Shown: in pieces, positions 47,440 through 58,699 of the stretch
Layout of the letters: the number at the start of each line of letters is the position of its first letter
Position numbering within the stretch: position 1 is the stretch's first letter
Assembly: GCF_000004075.3 (NCBI RefSeq)
Contig: NC_026657.2
Coordinates: forward strand, 9,548,001 to 9,612,000
Origin: Cucumis sativus
Lineage: Eukaryota > Streptophyta > Magnoliopsida > Cucurbitales > Cucurbitaceae
Length of the DNA stretch: 64,000 nt
Direction of reading: 5' to 3'
Program-made: the position numbers and the translations under genes
Notes under the pieces: model-generated
What the model was told of the DNA's origin: nothing
The model's input: the letters and a program-made list of their open reading frames with translations, nothing else
Databases searched by the model: none

Positions 47440-48900
47440 AGCTGCCTTCGGTGAAATGAACCGTAGTGGAGTAGAGGAAGAAGATGATCATGAGGCTATT
47501 TATTTATGTTATTCAAGTTTCGTGTCTTTGGATTCTATTTTATTTTTTTTCCTTGTGTTGTGTGGAATTTAACTTTTTCACGTTTGTTGCCTAAACTTTA
47601 TTCATCTTAAATTAATCTAGGCATCTTGAGATGGACAATGATTTGATTAGGTTTAAAATCGTCACTAAAGATCCATTTTTTTTAACTGGTATTAAACATA
47701 TGTGTTCTTTTTTTTTTCCAGTGAGGTCTTATACTCTCCACTTTTCTATCTATACAAAAAGTAATTAGCTCAAAATTATTTTTTAAAATAAAAATGCATT
47801 TTATTAAATTACACTTATATATGCGTGTCTAACATAGATGAGTGTTTTCTAAGAAAACACTCAAAATTTTCTTCTTTAGGAATATGCAAAATTATTATTA
47901 AGGATAAAATTACTAACAACATTTACAAAATTAACCAAATTTCAAATTCTATTATTAATAGACTTTTGTTAATGTTTTTCTATACTCTAATAGATATTCA
48001 TTGATAAAAATCTATATTAAATACTGATAGAATATAAAATGAAAAGAATGCACCCAAGTTTTTATTATTTATTATAGTTATTATTATCAAATGGAAACAA
48101 ATAATCTACCTAATACCAAAGAGATTTATTTATTTATTTTTGATGAAGTGTACTAAATAGTTTATATGGCAAAAGAAAGAAAAAAATGTAATGTATGTGG
48201 TTTTTCTAAAAAAACCAACCCATCATAATTTAATAGTTTAGTATACACTTCATCCACAACCCCGTCAGCATCTACAAGATAAATTAAATTCATTTCCTTA
48301 TTTAGAAAATCGTTTCTTAAACTAAAAGTTTCTTTGACACGTCAGATATTTAATTATTTTGTACTTCAACAATATATTAATTAGTGTTGACATCATGGAT
48401 TTTTATTTGAAGATAGTCCATCATGATTACTATTATTATTCATAACCTATGACACGTTATCTTAATTAGTCAATAATACGAGCAATTTTGTCCATTTTCA
48501 CACTCTAATATAGATTACATTACCATAGAATTATAATTTTGTTCTTATAACACAAACTCTATCAACAATAATTAATTCTAATTAATTAGTTATATTATAA
48601 TAACAAAGAAGATAATAAAATACATAATGTTACTGTTGTTAGGCTAAATAGGAATGACAGTGCTACGGAATGTCATTCTCAAGTATAAAAGCTTTAACTT
48701 TTCTAAATTTTTATGATTAATGTTGTTGATTTCATATATATATTTTCTACAAACTAAACATTCTTAATTAATTAATTAATCAAAAATCAAAAGATGAGGT
48801 TTCCAAAATGTCAAAGATACCCTTATCCTCCATTATTATATTCTTCTTTGCTTTGAATTGATAAATTACACCAAAGTCAAATAAACTACAAACCCAAGTA
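47440..48900. other. Intergenic DNA between copies H and I
   Basis: AT-rich. About 47930-48040 is a weak copy of the GATAGA-type repeat (ATTAATAGACTTTTG, ATTGATAAAAATCTATA). There is no gene evidence. The promoter of copy I occupies the right end (TATATAAAT at about 48920). Confidence 0.5.
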
Positions 48901-49006
48901 ATCTCAAAATCTCCACATTTATATAAATCCATCATTTCCCTAACCAATACCCCCATCATACACAGCTTTAATAACCTCTCTGGTTATTAAATAATTCAAA
49001 CCAAAG

Positions 49007-49429
49007 ATGTCCATCGATTGCAAAGGTACGAAAGTCAGACTTGTTGTTTCATAGTTGCTTTTAGTTATTTGTGTGAGTTTTATCTATACATTTTGTTTCT
49101 CATCAGAAATTTTTATAACAAATAGGACATGTTTAATTATATTTTGAAGATGGAAGGGGAGGTAATTTTATTTTATTTTCCTTACTCAAATGGTTAATTA
49201 ATTATTTATTTGTTCATTGGCCATTAATACAGGTAAGAGCTCTTGGCCTGAGTTGGTTGGAGTTTCGGGTAACATTGCTGAAAAGATTATCGAAAAAGAG
49301 AACTGTTATGTTAACGCGATCATTGTTGAACAAGGAAAATTTGTTACACAAGATTTCAGGTGTGATAGGGTTTGGGTTTGGGTGGATAAACACACCCATA
49401 TTGTTATTAAGACTCCCATAATTGGTTAA
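49007..49429 (+). CDS. Potato inhibitor I family protease inhibitor (copy I)
   Basis: Two exons, 49007-49025 and 49233-49429, with a phase 1 intron of 207 bases and 71 residues. The protein starts MSIDCKGKSSWPELVGVSGN, then IAEKIIEKENCYVNAIIVEQ. The loop GKFVTQDFRCDRVWVWV has predicted P1-P1' Gln-Asp, the same as copy G. It ends IKTPIIG. It keeps the classical Cys pair and has a third Cys in the helix-strand turn (ENCYV). It is the last inhibitor before the ureidoglycolate amidohydrolase gene, the position of the Arabidopsis inhibitor UPI relative to UAH (from memory). Confidence 0.9.
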
Positions 49430-49439
49430 GTTATATATA

Positions 49440-50058
49440 ACTAATGAGACGTATATATATGTCTCTCAATTAAACGATAAATATTATTAAAATAAGAAAG
49501 AAAAATGTACTTTCCTTATGTTTGTGTAATGTAATAATTTGTGTCTGAATATATATATTTGTTTTCTCTATCTGCATGAACTATGAATTTGTTCTTGCAA
49601 TCTATTCAATTCGTTTGACTTTGTTGAATGGTTGGTCTTTTGATATAAGAAATAATAACAACAGTAATAAATACCTTTTCATGAAGATTTGAATTTTGTT
49701 GTACAAGCACCATTAATATAAATGGAAAAAAAAATCAAAATAATTGATTCAACGTTTAGATAATGGACTCTTAACCTACGAAGGTGAGCTACCCATAACA
49801 TTGCGATCCAAAATTTTCCATCTACGAAGAAGATTTGATGCACTAAACGCAAAATTAAAAGAGAAATTTAAAAGGGAAGAAAAAAGCATTCATCGGACCA
49901 ATGAAGGTGCAGTGTCACATCACAGGAAGTATATTCGAATCGAAAAAGCGAGCGTCGATTTTGCACTATCCAGATAGCAAGTCACGGCTCACGGGCCCCT
50001 TTGGTCGTTTATCTCTTCGATTCAATTCGCTTTCTCTCCCCCACAATCATCACTCACC
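49440..50058. other. Intergenic DNA and upstream region of the UAH gene
   Basis: No separate gene is supported. An ATG at 49901 opens a frame that runs past the UAH start codon to 50131 in another frame. Depending on the transcription start, it could act as an overlapping upstream frame. The final 80 bases are CT-rich, as in plant leaders. Confidence 0.45.
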
Positions 50059-53000
50059 ATGCTTCCATTGCTGCAGCTCGTCGCCCTCCTCCTTCATTTC
50101 ATCTTCATTTCATCTTTTTCAGCAGCCTTAGCTCATAATCATGATGACCCAACAATCAGAACCATGGAGGCTTTTTCCGGGTACCCAGTTCACGAACCTT
50201 CCTCACATGGCTTCTCAACCCCCATTACTTCTCTGTCCGTCGATGCTGACACCTTAGTGAAACAGGTATGGAAACTACAGGGTTTTTATCGGTTGTAATT
50301 ATATGTCAGCTTAATGAGTCCATTTCGAGGGGTTCTGATTACTTGTCTTGTGGATTTGGGTATTTAGATTGAGGAGCTTTCTACTTTCTCGGATTCACCA
50401 GCCCCATCAGTTACAAGGATTCTTTACACTGAGAAGGATGTATTGGCACGAAGGTATGGACTCTGTGAAATGTCTATTTAGCTAATTTTGTATCTGACCC
50501 ATTTTTACATTTATTGTAGAGAGAACATTTCCGCTAGGTGAACTCTATTTGGTATACTTTTGTCCATTGTTTCTCAAATGTAGAAGCTTGGTGTATATGT
50601 TGATTAATGGTGTCTATTTTTAAAGATGATGCATGTATGTGTGCTTGTTAGCTAATTGGAAGATCACATTTCATGCATTACGGCTAATATTGAATTTCCA
50701 TCACAAATCCCAGAATCTCATGTTATTCTTACCTTGATCTTTGGTGAACCTATTTTGCATTTCTCATATCCAGCATGTAACTGCACTAATGAACAGGATT
50801 CAAAGTTCTCTCTCCAAATATATTCAAGATTGATGGGAATGTGCTGTGTACACTCATTTGAGAAAAATGCAACGGTGATGGGTTTGTTTTATTGTATGCT
50901 TTGCCCTTACTGGCTTAGTCTCCTTGCAGGTTTGTCAAAAGCTTAATGGGACTCTCTGGTCTCTCTGTTCGAGAGGATGCCGTTGGTAACATATTTGGTA
51001 GATGGTGAGTGAATCTGCAGTAGTCACCCATGTCATTTTGTAGTATCATGGATACGATCAATGTTGTCAAAAGGATTTAGTCTTATTTTTGTAGGTTTGA
51101 TGGATTATTTTCTTGTTTAGGGATGGTTCTGAACCAGACCTTCCCGCCGTTGCCACAGGTTCTCATGCTGATGCAATTCCATTCTCTGGGAAGTATGATG
51201 GAGTTGTTGGTGTTTTAGGTGCTTTAGAAGCCATCAACGTCTTGAAAAGGTTAGCTACCTTTAAAAAAGTTCTGAGGGTTTTTAAAACTACAGGTTTGGT
51301 TGTTACCAAGGACAAGAGAGTAGAGCTTTGAAGAACTGAGTTCTCATTCTCAAGTTATTAAAAATGCATCGATTTCTTTTTAGTCCTGACTTACAAATAA
51401 CTTGTGCTTCAACTCCAAAATTATTCACTGGTATTAAAGAAGAATGTGGAAAGACAATAGTAAAATAAATAGTCAAATACTGACGATTATAATAAAATCT
51501 TTGTAGTTTTCTAAGTGTTGAGTTAGATTTTTGCAGGTCCGGGTTTAAACCTAAGAGGTCTCTGGAAATTATCTTCTTCACCTCTGAGGAACCTACACGC
51601 TTTGGAATCAGCTGCTTGGGTAGGTGAGAATCATTACCAATTCAATCCTGTTAACTAAAAATGAAGATTGTATTCAAATAGCAATCTTCTACTCATTTTC
51701 ACTTTCTTTTGTTCGTAGCCGCTTGTTGGCAGGGAGTGATGCACTTGCTAAAGCCTTGGAAACAACTGTTGATGGTCAGAATATATCTTTTATCAGTGCT
51801 GCTAGTTCTGCTGGCTACTTAACCGATCCAGCTCAGATATCAACTGTGTTTTTAAAGAAAGGAAGTTACTCTGCTTTCCTTGAATTGCACATAGAGCAAG
51901 GTCCCATTCTGGAGGAAGAAGGTATGTCCTTTTGGTTTTAGCTCCTAAAATCATCTGATTTATGTTACATCACATATGTGATAGGATACCTCCTAACAAG
52001 AACACACTCAAGAACACATAGAAAACTTAAGAACACTGAAGTATGGAAATATATGGAGATTTTGGCATAATATCATATGAAAAGTAACAAGGCATCAATT
52101 AGCCTTTCAAGAGGGCTAGGCTCTCCCAAATTCTCCAAGGAAAATCCAACAAAATTCTATTCCACCCTAGCCATACTCACTCCCACTATTTATAACCGAA
52201 AAACCTAATAAACTTAATGTCTAACCACTAGAATACCCTTTACTACAATCATACTAATATTCTTAGTACATCTCTAACTAGGACTCACAGTAGGATTTAT
52301 AAGGTAGGTACATCTTTAGAAATTTCGAATTCTCATGAGTAACATTAAGCTTCAATCCAGGTATATCAATAGGAGTTGTGACTGCGATTGCAGCCCCTGC
52401 TAGTCTGAAGGTTGAGTTTGAAGGCACTGGTGGCCATGCTGGTGCTGTACTGATGCCATATAGGTGATGAATTGTATGGAGATCAATATTTCTTATCCAG
52501 ACTAATTATAATGCCTACACATCATTATACTAAACTGTATGTTGAAGAGTTCCCAACCACTTGTATTATTTTTCTCTTTAAATTTGAATATTCTTTCGTT
52601 CATTCCAAAGTCTTCAACAATAGAAGGGGTTTGTTTCTTTTACCGCCCAAGAGCCGTGCTATTATTTAACCAATTTGACAATGAAAATTTTGATGCAAGC
52701 AGAAATGACGCTGGACTTGCAGCAGCTGAGCTAGCACTTGCAGTTGAGAAGCATGTATTGGACTCTGGATCCATCGACACTGTTGGTACCGTTGGTAATT
52801 CTTCTTAACCAGGATTGAATTATTTCATGTCATAGCATACTGTATCTATCCACCTGGCAAAACATGCCATTCACAACTTTCATGTTATACTACGTGTTGC
52901 AAAACTTGATATTGATTAAAACTTCTTTACAAGGTATCTTGGAGCTTCATCCTGGAGCAATCAACAGCATCCCAAGCAAATCACATCTGGAAATAGGTTG

Positions 53001-54067
53001 ATGTTTTGCTGTAACGCTTAATAATTGGTCATTTTAAGCCATATGATGATTGTATATTTTATTTTCATTTTAGTTCTCTTCTCTGATAAACAGACACTAG
53101 AGACATTGATGAAGAGCGTAGAAACATAGTACTTAAGAAGATTCACGAATCTGCCAATGAAATAGCTAAAAGGCGACGGGTCAAACTATCTGAATTCAAA
53201 ATTATAAACCAGGATCCGCCAGCACATTCTGATAAATCAATTATAGAGGCTATGGTTTCAGCAGCAAAAGATCTCAATCTCACACACAAACTGATGATTA
53301 GTAGAGCATACCATGATTCACTGTTTATGGCCAGGTAACAGAGTTTTGATATCAATTCTTTAAGAACATAATTTTTAGTTTCTCAGGGTCCTATAATCTG
53401 AAAAGCACATTTATTCTAAATGATATTGATTCTGAAGGTGGAAGTACCTTCTTGATTATTTTTAAGGGTGCAATTTAGACTGAAAAATTGAAGAATATAA
53501 TTTCTAATTCAAACTGAATACATTAGTTCAAGGTCTAGAGAAAGTTACGTAGAAGAGATTAAAATAACACTCTTCCTTATTTTTTCATCTAAATGCTTAG
53601 TAATGAATTTTGAATACTTAGCTTCAACAGATTCACAGTTTGTTTTGAGATATACTTCTGTCTCCTTAAGCAATTCAGAAGATTAACGGGCAGAGTGTTT
53701 TTTTTTATGTGGTAATGTCTCTTTCTCCCAATGGAACTCAATGCTGAATTTGCATTTGCACTATCTCGCAGGGTGTCCCCAATGGGTATGATTTTCATTC
53801 CTTGCTATAAAGGTATTAATCTACTTTGTAATTCTTTAGTAAGCACAATTTCTAGTTTATCATTTTCAAGTTAGTGGCAGATAACACTTTCCAAACCATC
53901 TCGCCCTTATTAGTTGAGCTCGTGCCATCAAGAAATTTTGAGCCTAATTTCATGCTACTACTTTTGCAGGGTACAGCCACAAGCCAGAAGAATTCGCCTC
54001 TCTTAAGGATATGTCAAACGGAGTCAAGGTATTGGCCCTTACCCTTGCCAAATTGTCGCTGCAGTGA
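50059..54067 (+). CDS. UAH: Ureidoglycolate amidohydrolase, 474 aa
   Basis: Twelve exons: 50059-50265, 50368-50453, 50930-51004, 51121-51249, 51537-51623, 51719-51921, 52361-52463, 52703-52794, 52934-52996, 53094-53334, 53772-53812, 53970-54067. Phases sum to 475 codons, close to the Arabidopsis enzyme (about 476 aa). The signal peptide MLPLLQLVALLLHFIFISSF directs it to the ER. It is an M20-type amidohydrolase with likely Mn ligands H138 (GSHADAIP), D149 (KYDGVVG), E183/E184 (FTSEEPTRF), H252 (LELHIEQG) and H446 (YSHKPEE). It hydrolyses ureidoglycolate to glyoxylate, ammonia and CO2, the last step of purine-ring nitrogen recovery (family knowledge). UAH is preferred over allantoate amidohydrolase because long blocks such as APASLKVEFEG and RAYHDSLFMAR match the remembered UAH sequence. 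Confidence 0.93.
51935..52340. mobile_element. Possible LTR-type insertion in UAH intron 6
   Basis: Intron 6 contains about 400 bases with different word use, including GAACACACTCAAGAACACA, CTCTCCCAAATTCTCCAAGG and ACTCACTCCCACTATTTATA. This pattern resembles the terminal repeats of plant Copia elements read on the opposite strand (a promoter-like TATTTATA and repeated ACAAGAACAC). No primer-binding site or coding part is present. It is a fragment or solo terminal repeat at best. Confidence 0.35.
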
Positions 54068-54763
54068 AATCCTTATTCCCAATTCCTGTAAAATTTGATC
54101 TGTCTGAAATATACTTCATTTCAAGTCTTCAATTTATAATCGAGCCCTGTCCTTGTGAATTAGTTTACAATAAAGTTTGAATCTTTCTCTCATTACTGAA
54201 CTTGCATATTGACGCTTTGTGGGTGACTTCAAAATCAGATGATTAGTGTGATTTCAAATTGAATATAATTAGTGTGTTAATTGAATATAATTGAAAATTA
54301 GTGTGTGATTGCAATAGAGAGAGACCAGGGATCAGGATGTTTATCCAATTTTGTATGCAATTAGAAGTTGGTAATTCAATTACAAAGAAAGCTTCTCTAC
54401 GTCCAATCCTTAAGAATCTCATTGGGAGAAAAAAAGGAACTCCTCTCTTTAGGTTCTATTAGAATTGAATCTGCATCGACAGAAAGATCTGCAATTCAGT
54501 CTCCTATTTCCTAGCAGATCTCTAATCTCTTATAGAAACTATGGGCAAAGTAGGCAAACAAGAAGTAAATCCAGATCCGAGAATGATACTACACTACTAA
54601 CAAAATTTGTTTCAAGAATCTTCACTTGTTGGAGCAGTCGAAATGTTCTTGATCTTTTCTGCGTTTACCAATGCAATCTCAATCTAGGAAAACAGATAAA
54701 AGAATACATCATTAAGCCAAAGAAACGTCCAAAAATTGCACAATAAATCAGACATAGTTTCTA
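54068..54763. other. Convergent 3' regions of UAH and the Alba gene
   Basis: It presumably holds both 3' untranslated regions. A short internal repetition, TTAGTGTG(A/T) with TTGAATATAATT, occurs at 54243-54305. A frame at 54465-54746 shows no family features. Confidence 0.5.
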
Positions 54764-55452
54764 TTAATAAGCAGTGACCTTAGGTTTCATAACCAGCTTG
54801 CCATTTTCCCCATTCTTCAAACTGACAGAAGATATCATCAACTCTGCAGAAATTTCCAAATAATAAATCATGTTTAGAGAGTGCCTTATTCCCATAAAAA
54901 ATAAAAATAAAAAACAAATTAAAATGGCCAATAGGTTCGAACAAATTTCTTACTCTTTTGAAATGCCAACCCATTCCTCTTCAGAATCTCGGCGATCGTC
55001 ACTACAGTAGGTATAGCTGTACAATGAACGAATGAATGGAACTCATCCCAGTTATGAACATCCAACTACAAACCAATTATGAAAAAAAAAAAAAGGATTC
55101 AAGAACTCATACCCATTCCTAATGCAGAAAGCTCAACTTCATTGTACTGCTTAATGTGCCTCTGCAACATATGAAAACATCAAAGCAATCATGATTTGGA
55201 AACCTTAACAAAGAAGTTGATTCAACAGAAGATCTTCAGGAATAAGAATACCTTAGAAAGATTGTAGTAGTAAAAGAAGGGCTTCTTGACATTGGAAACC
55301 TGAATTTGATTCCTCTTCTTCTTGAACTCGGTCAAAACAGCAATCTCCTTAACCTCACTATCAGGGGCAGCGACGAGGAGCCTTTCTTCCTCATTTCGGA
55401 TTTCATTCTTGACCTCAGGGGCGGCTTCTGAAACGACCATGCCTGAATCCAT
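54764..55452 (-). CDS. Alba-domain nucleic-acid-binding protein (At2g34160-like), 130 aa
   Basis: Minus strand, four exons: 55252-55452, 55113-55161, 54954-55016, 54764-54843. All junctions are GT-AG, with 131 codons including the stop. The first about 45 residues are acidic and variable. The Alba domain follows at about 48-125: NQIQVSNVKKPFFYYYNLSK, RHIKQYNEVELSALGMAIPT, VVTIAEILKRNGLAF, then KLMISSVSLKN and KPKVTAY at the end. The run QYNEVELSALG is diagnostic for plant Alba proteins. The C-terminus stops soon after the last strand and lacks the acidic tail of At2g34160-type relatives. Plant Alba proteins bind RNA or RNA-DNA hybrids (R-loops) in nucleus and cytoplasm (family knowledge). It is convergent with UAH. 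Confidence 0.9.
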
Positions 55453-55459
55453 TGCCTAA

Positions 55460-58400
55460 TCTCAAAGAAGGAAGGAAAAGATTCTACTTCTAATTGTGAA
55501 CTTTGATAAACTGAATCGAACTGCAGGAGTAATTTATAAAGAATGTGAAGGAATCAGAAGCTGGCGGAGACAATTTTTGTTACGGCGGAGACGTTTGAGC
55601 GGTTAAGGTATCAACGGTTTCGTTTAGCAGCCGTTCACCGGCAGTTACTGCGTTTTCCGGTGACGGGTGTGCCCCTTAAGAAATGAAAGCGATGGAAAAT
55701 TAATTCAGGATTAAACCATGGTTACGATAAATATAAATTAACTTCTGGTTTAACAATGGTTTTCTTTAATTGTTTAGAGGGTTTTACACTTTTACTTTCC
55801 ATATTATATGAATATCGAATAGTGAAGATATATTTGAGCCGTTGTCTTGCCTGTAACTATTTTAATAGATGTGACATCTGTTTTGCAACTAGTGGGATCT
55901 AGAGCATAGATAATAAAAATATATTTAAACGAACAATCATATTACACGTTTTTTTATCTCATTACAACTATTTAGATGGAGCGATTGCATGACAAAGTAA
56001 TATATATCTATGTGTATTTTGATGATTTCAAACACATATATGAAATTCATGATCGAAGAATGGATATATATTTGAATAAACAATCACGTTTTCTAACATT
56101 TTAAGCTATATGATTAGAGAGTAAAATGTAAAATATAGGAAGAATATTATTATAAGATTAGTTTGAACGTGAGAAATGATATGGCCTTTCAATATCAAAG
56201 AGTAGGGTCCCATTGATGTTTTTTTGTTATGCTTTTGTTTGGGATAGGATTTTTCTTTTTCCATGATTACGTTACGCCTCATTATGAAAAATCTTTTGAA
56301 GCTAAAGAAGAAAAAGGGATTTCCATAAGAGCGTAAAGTGCCCTGCTTCTTCAACTCTCTCTTTTTTTTTCCCAATTAATCAGCTCAACATGTCTTTTCA
56401 AACATTTTGATTTGATCATACACTTATTGGTTGAGACACATTCCGATATTGATGTTCGGTTAGCATCTTTTAGTTACTTTCACTTCAATAGCTTAAAACA
56501 ATAATGTCATATTCTTGTCAATACGAGTGTAATTCAATTGATCCGGTGATTTAGTTATACTCTTTGACTCCAGGAATCATAGGTTTAGAATCTCTTAACA
56601 TTATAAACAATGATAGATTTCGATTGATGTTGACTAGTCGAGTTTTAGAGAAAGTTTTATATACATTTTTAAACTAAGAATTTAAAAAGGAAATTGTCAC
56701 AAAAGTTTTATAAAAATTATTGATGATTAAAATAGTTGATTTTAAATATAGCAAAAATATTACTAATAGTTGTTATTAATCACGAATAGACTACTCTCAT
56801 CTTTCACTAATATACTTATATCACTGACAAAATTTTGTCATTTACAATAATTTCTCAAGATCTTAAAATAATAATGTTATTTACTTATATTTTATCATAA
56901 TTTATAGAAAAAAACTTTTTGCAAAATCGTTCATGTAATCAAATATAAACTTCATATAAAAACCACTACAAAGAACAAAAAAAGAACACATTACCCTGTT
57001 ATTTTTAGCTACCTGTTTTAAAAATAATCCGTTTGTCTCTTCATAGCACTTCTACTAAAAATAAGTCTTCAAAGAAAAGTATATATATAAATGAGGATCA
57101 AGATTAATTTTAAGAACCCTAAACCCTAAACAAAGTCATAAACTCAAGTTAATTAGTGACATAAATTCAAGCTTTTTATGGCCCACAAACTTTATAAATT
57201 AAAAACCATAAAAGATAATCATAAGGCAAAATATGTCCTAAATAATTAAAAATATATATTGTTGAGAAGAGATGAAATGGTGAATGGTGATACCAAACTT
57301 ATTGAGAATGCCATTAAATGGCACAGTTCACTTTTTGTACCAAAAATAAGCTTCATTGACAAAATCAAACATTATTGTTTCAATGCAAAGCTTCTGAAAA
57401 TTGCAAACAGTGGCATGTGGGATTATTTATTTAGCCTTAACTTAATAATTAGGTGACTATAATAAGGTCTTGTTCTTTACCACAATATTACACCCAATCC
57501 ATCCTCTATTTATACCACTTTTCATTATCCTTTAATTTTGATAGAGATGGTTTTTAATTTCCTCACCAAACTGATCTATTTCACTGTTTTTCAATTATTT
57601 TAGTGTTTATTAATTCTGAATTTGATGACTGGATTATTATCTATTTTTCTTTATCTTCCCATATATTTATAAACATATATCCACCAATAATGAAAAAAAA
57701 AAAATAACATATCAAATTTGAATACAAATTCAAATGTTTCAAGATAAGAAAGTAGAAACAAATATGATTTTAAGAAACCAAAGGTTTATCCAACCGAATA
57801 ACTAGAATGGTCAAATTTTATTTGTATTTTCAGAATTTGGGTTTGAACAATTGATCATACATGTGTTACCTTAGGAATAAAGATACGAAAATCAATGTAA
57901 AATGAGACCGAATAGTTACCCAAAGAAGTAAACATAATCAGTAAACCTAATCTCTGAAGCAATGTTGATTCTTTGATTGAGTTGATTCACAATGAAAAAT
58001 TTAGTTTAGATCTAGTGAATTAATTTAGAAAAGAGCTCATACTAAACTCTATAGATCTCATGCACTTTTTAGTGATTCGTGTTCACACAATTATATTAAT
58101 AATAATAATGAAAAGAATTAAGTAGATCTCATAATATTAAATAACAATAATAAACTATATATCAAAAGGCTGTAAAAATAGAAGCTCCTTGATTCTTTTT
58201 CAAGTACAAAGAGAGAGACAAGAGCAATTTTTTCTTTTTTTCTTTTTTCTTTTTGGGTTATGATAAAAGTGATTGTCTTATTAACCTTAAGAGAAGAAAC
58301 ACAAGCAAAGACACAATTGAAGTAGTTAATTCATTGCTTTAGAGTGAGTGCTTGTTTTGTGTGTGAAAAGCTGAGATTTGTTTAAACTCTTTTCTCTCCC
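55460..58400. other. AT-rich intergenic DNA
   Basis: It contains the promoter of the Alba gene at its left. About 56740-56870 is a diverged GATAGAC-type repeat (TATAGCAAAAATATTACTAA, CACGAATAGACTA, ACAAAATTTTGTCATTTACA). Small frames at 56106-56375 and 57259-57456 show no family features and are not called. No other gene was recognised. Confidence 0.5.
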
Positions 58401-58407
58401 TTTCACC

Positions 58408-58430
58408 TATATATATAAGAAGGCCCCATC

Positions 58431-58461
<31 letters not shown>

Positions 58462-58465
58462 TTCT
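58408..58465 (+). promoter_or_regulatory. Probable core promoter and CT-rich start region of the MIR166 transcript
   Basis: CCTATATATATAAGAAGGCCCC contains a TATA box at about 58410-58420. It is followed by CACAAACTC and a (CT)n run at about 58436-58462. This arrangement is common at transcription starts of plant MIR genes. The mature miR166 lies about 190 bases downstream. Confidence 0.55.
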
Positions 58466-58549
58466 ATGCATGGCCATCCTCACTGCAAATATCAAATAGC
58501 TAGTTTCAATATCTTTCTCTCTTTTTCTCTTCCTCTTCGTGTTGAAATT

Positions 58550-58646
58550 GTTGAGGGGAATGCTGTCTGGTTCGAGACCGTTTGTTGGATATCGTCGTTG
58601 TTTCCATGATGGGAACGATCTCGGACCAGGCTTCATTCCCCCCAAC
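58550..58646 (+). ncRNA. MIR166: MIR166 microRNA precursor
   Basis: The mature miR166 is at 58621-58641: it begins TCGGACCAGG and ends CATTCCCC, 21 bases identical to the conserved plant miR166. The star strand is at about 58557-58577 (GGAATGCTGTCTGGTTCGAG). The arms pair GGGGAATG with CATTCCCC and CTGG with CCAG, with the usual small internal bulge (CTG opposite CTT) and G-U pairs. The base of the stem closes with GTTG against CAAC. The loop of about 43 bases is CG-mixed. miR166 cuts mRNAs of class III HD-ZIP transcription factors and sets leaf polarity, meristem and vascular pattern (family knowledge). A minus-strand open frame of 80 codons across it is a shadow. Confidence 0.95.
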
Positions 58647-58699
58647 TCGAAGTTTCATCAATACAAGGGGCAATGTTGATCTTTTTTTGATAATTATGG

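Noticed and set aside
53874-54098. Frame of 74 codons at the end of UAH as a separate gene
   Set aside because: It overlaps the last UAH exon in another frame and reads through intron 11.
58403-58645. Minus-strand 80-codon frame and a plus-strand short frame from 58560
   Set aside because: Both are shadows of the MIR166 hairpin and the CT-rich promoter. The sequence is explained by the microRNA.
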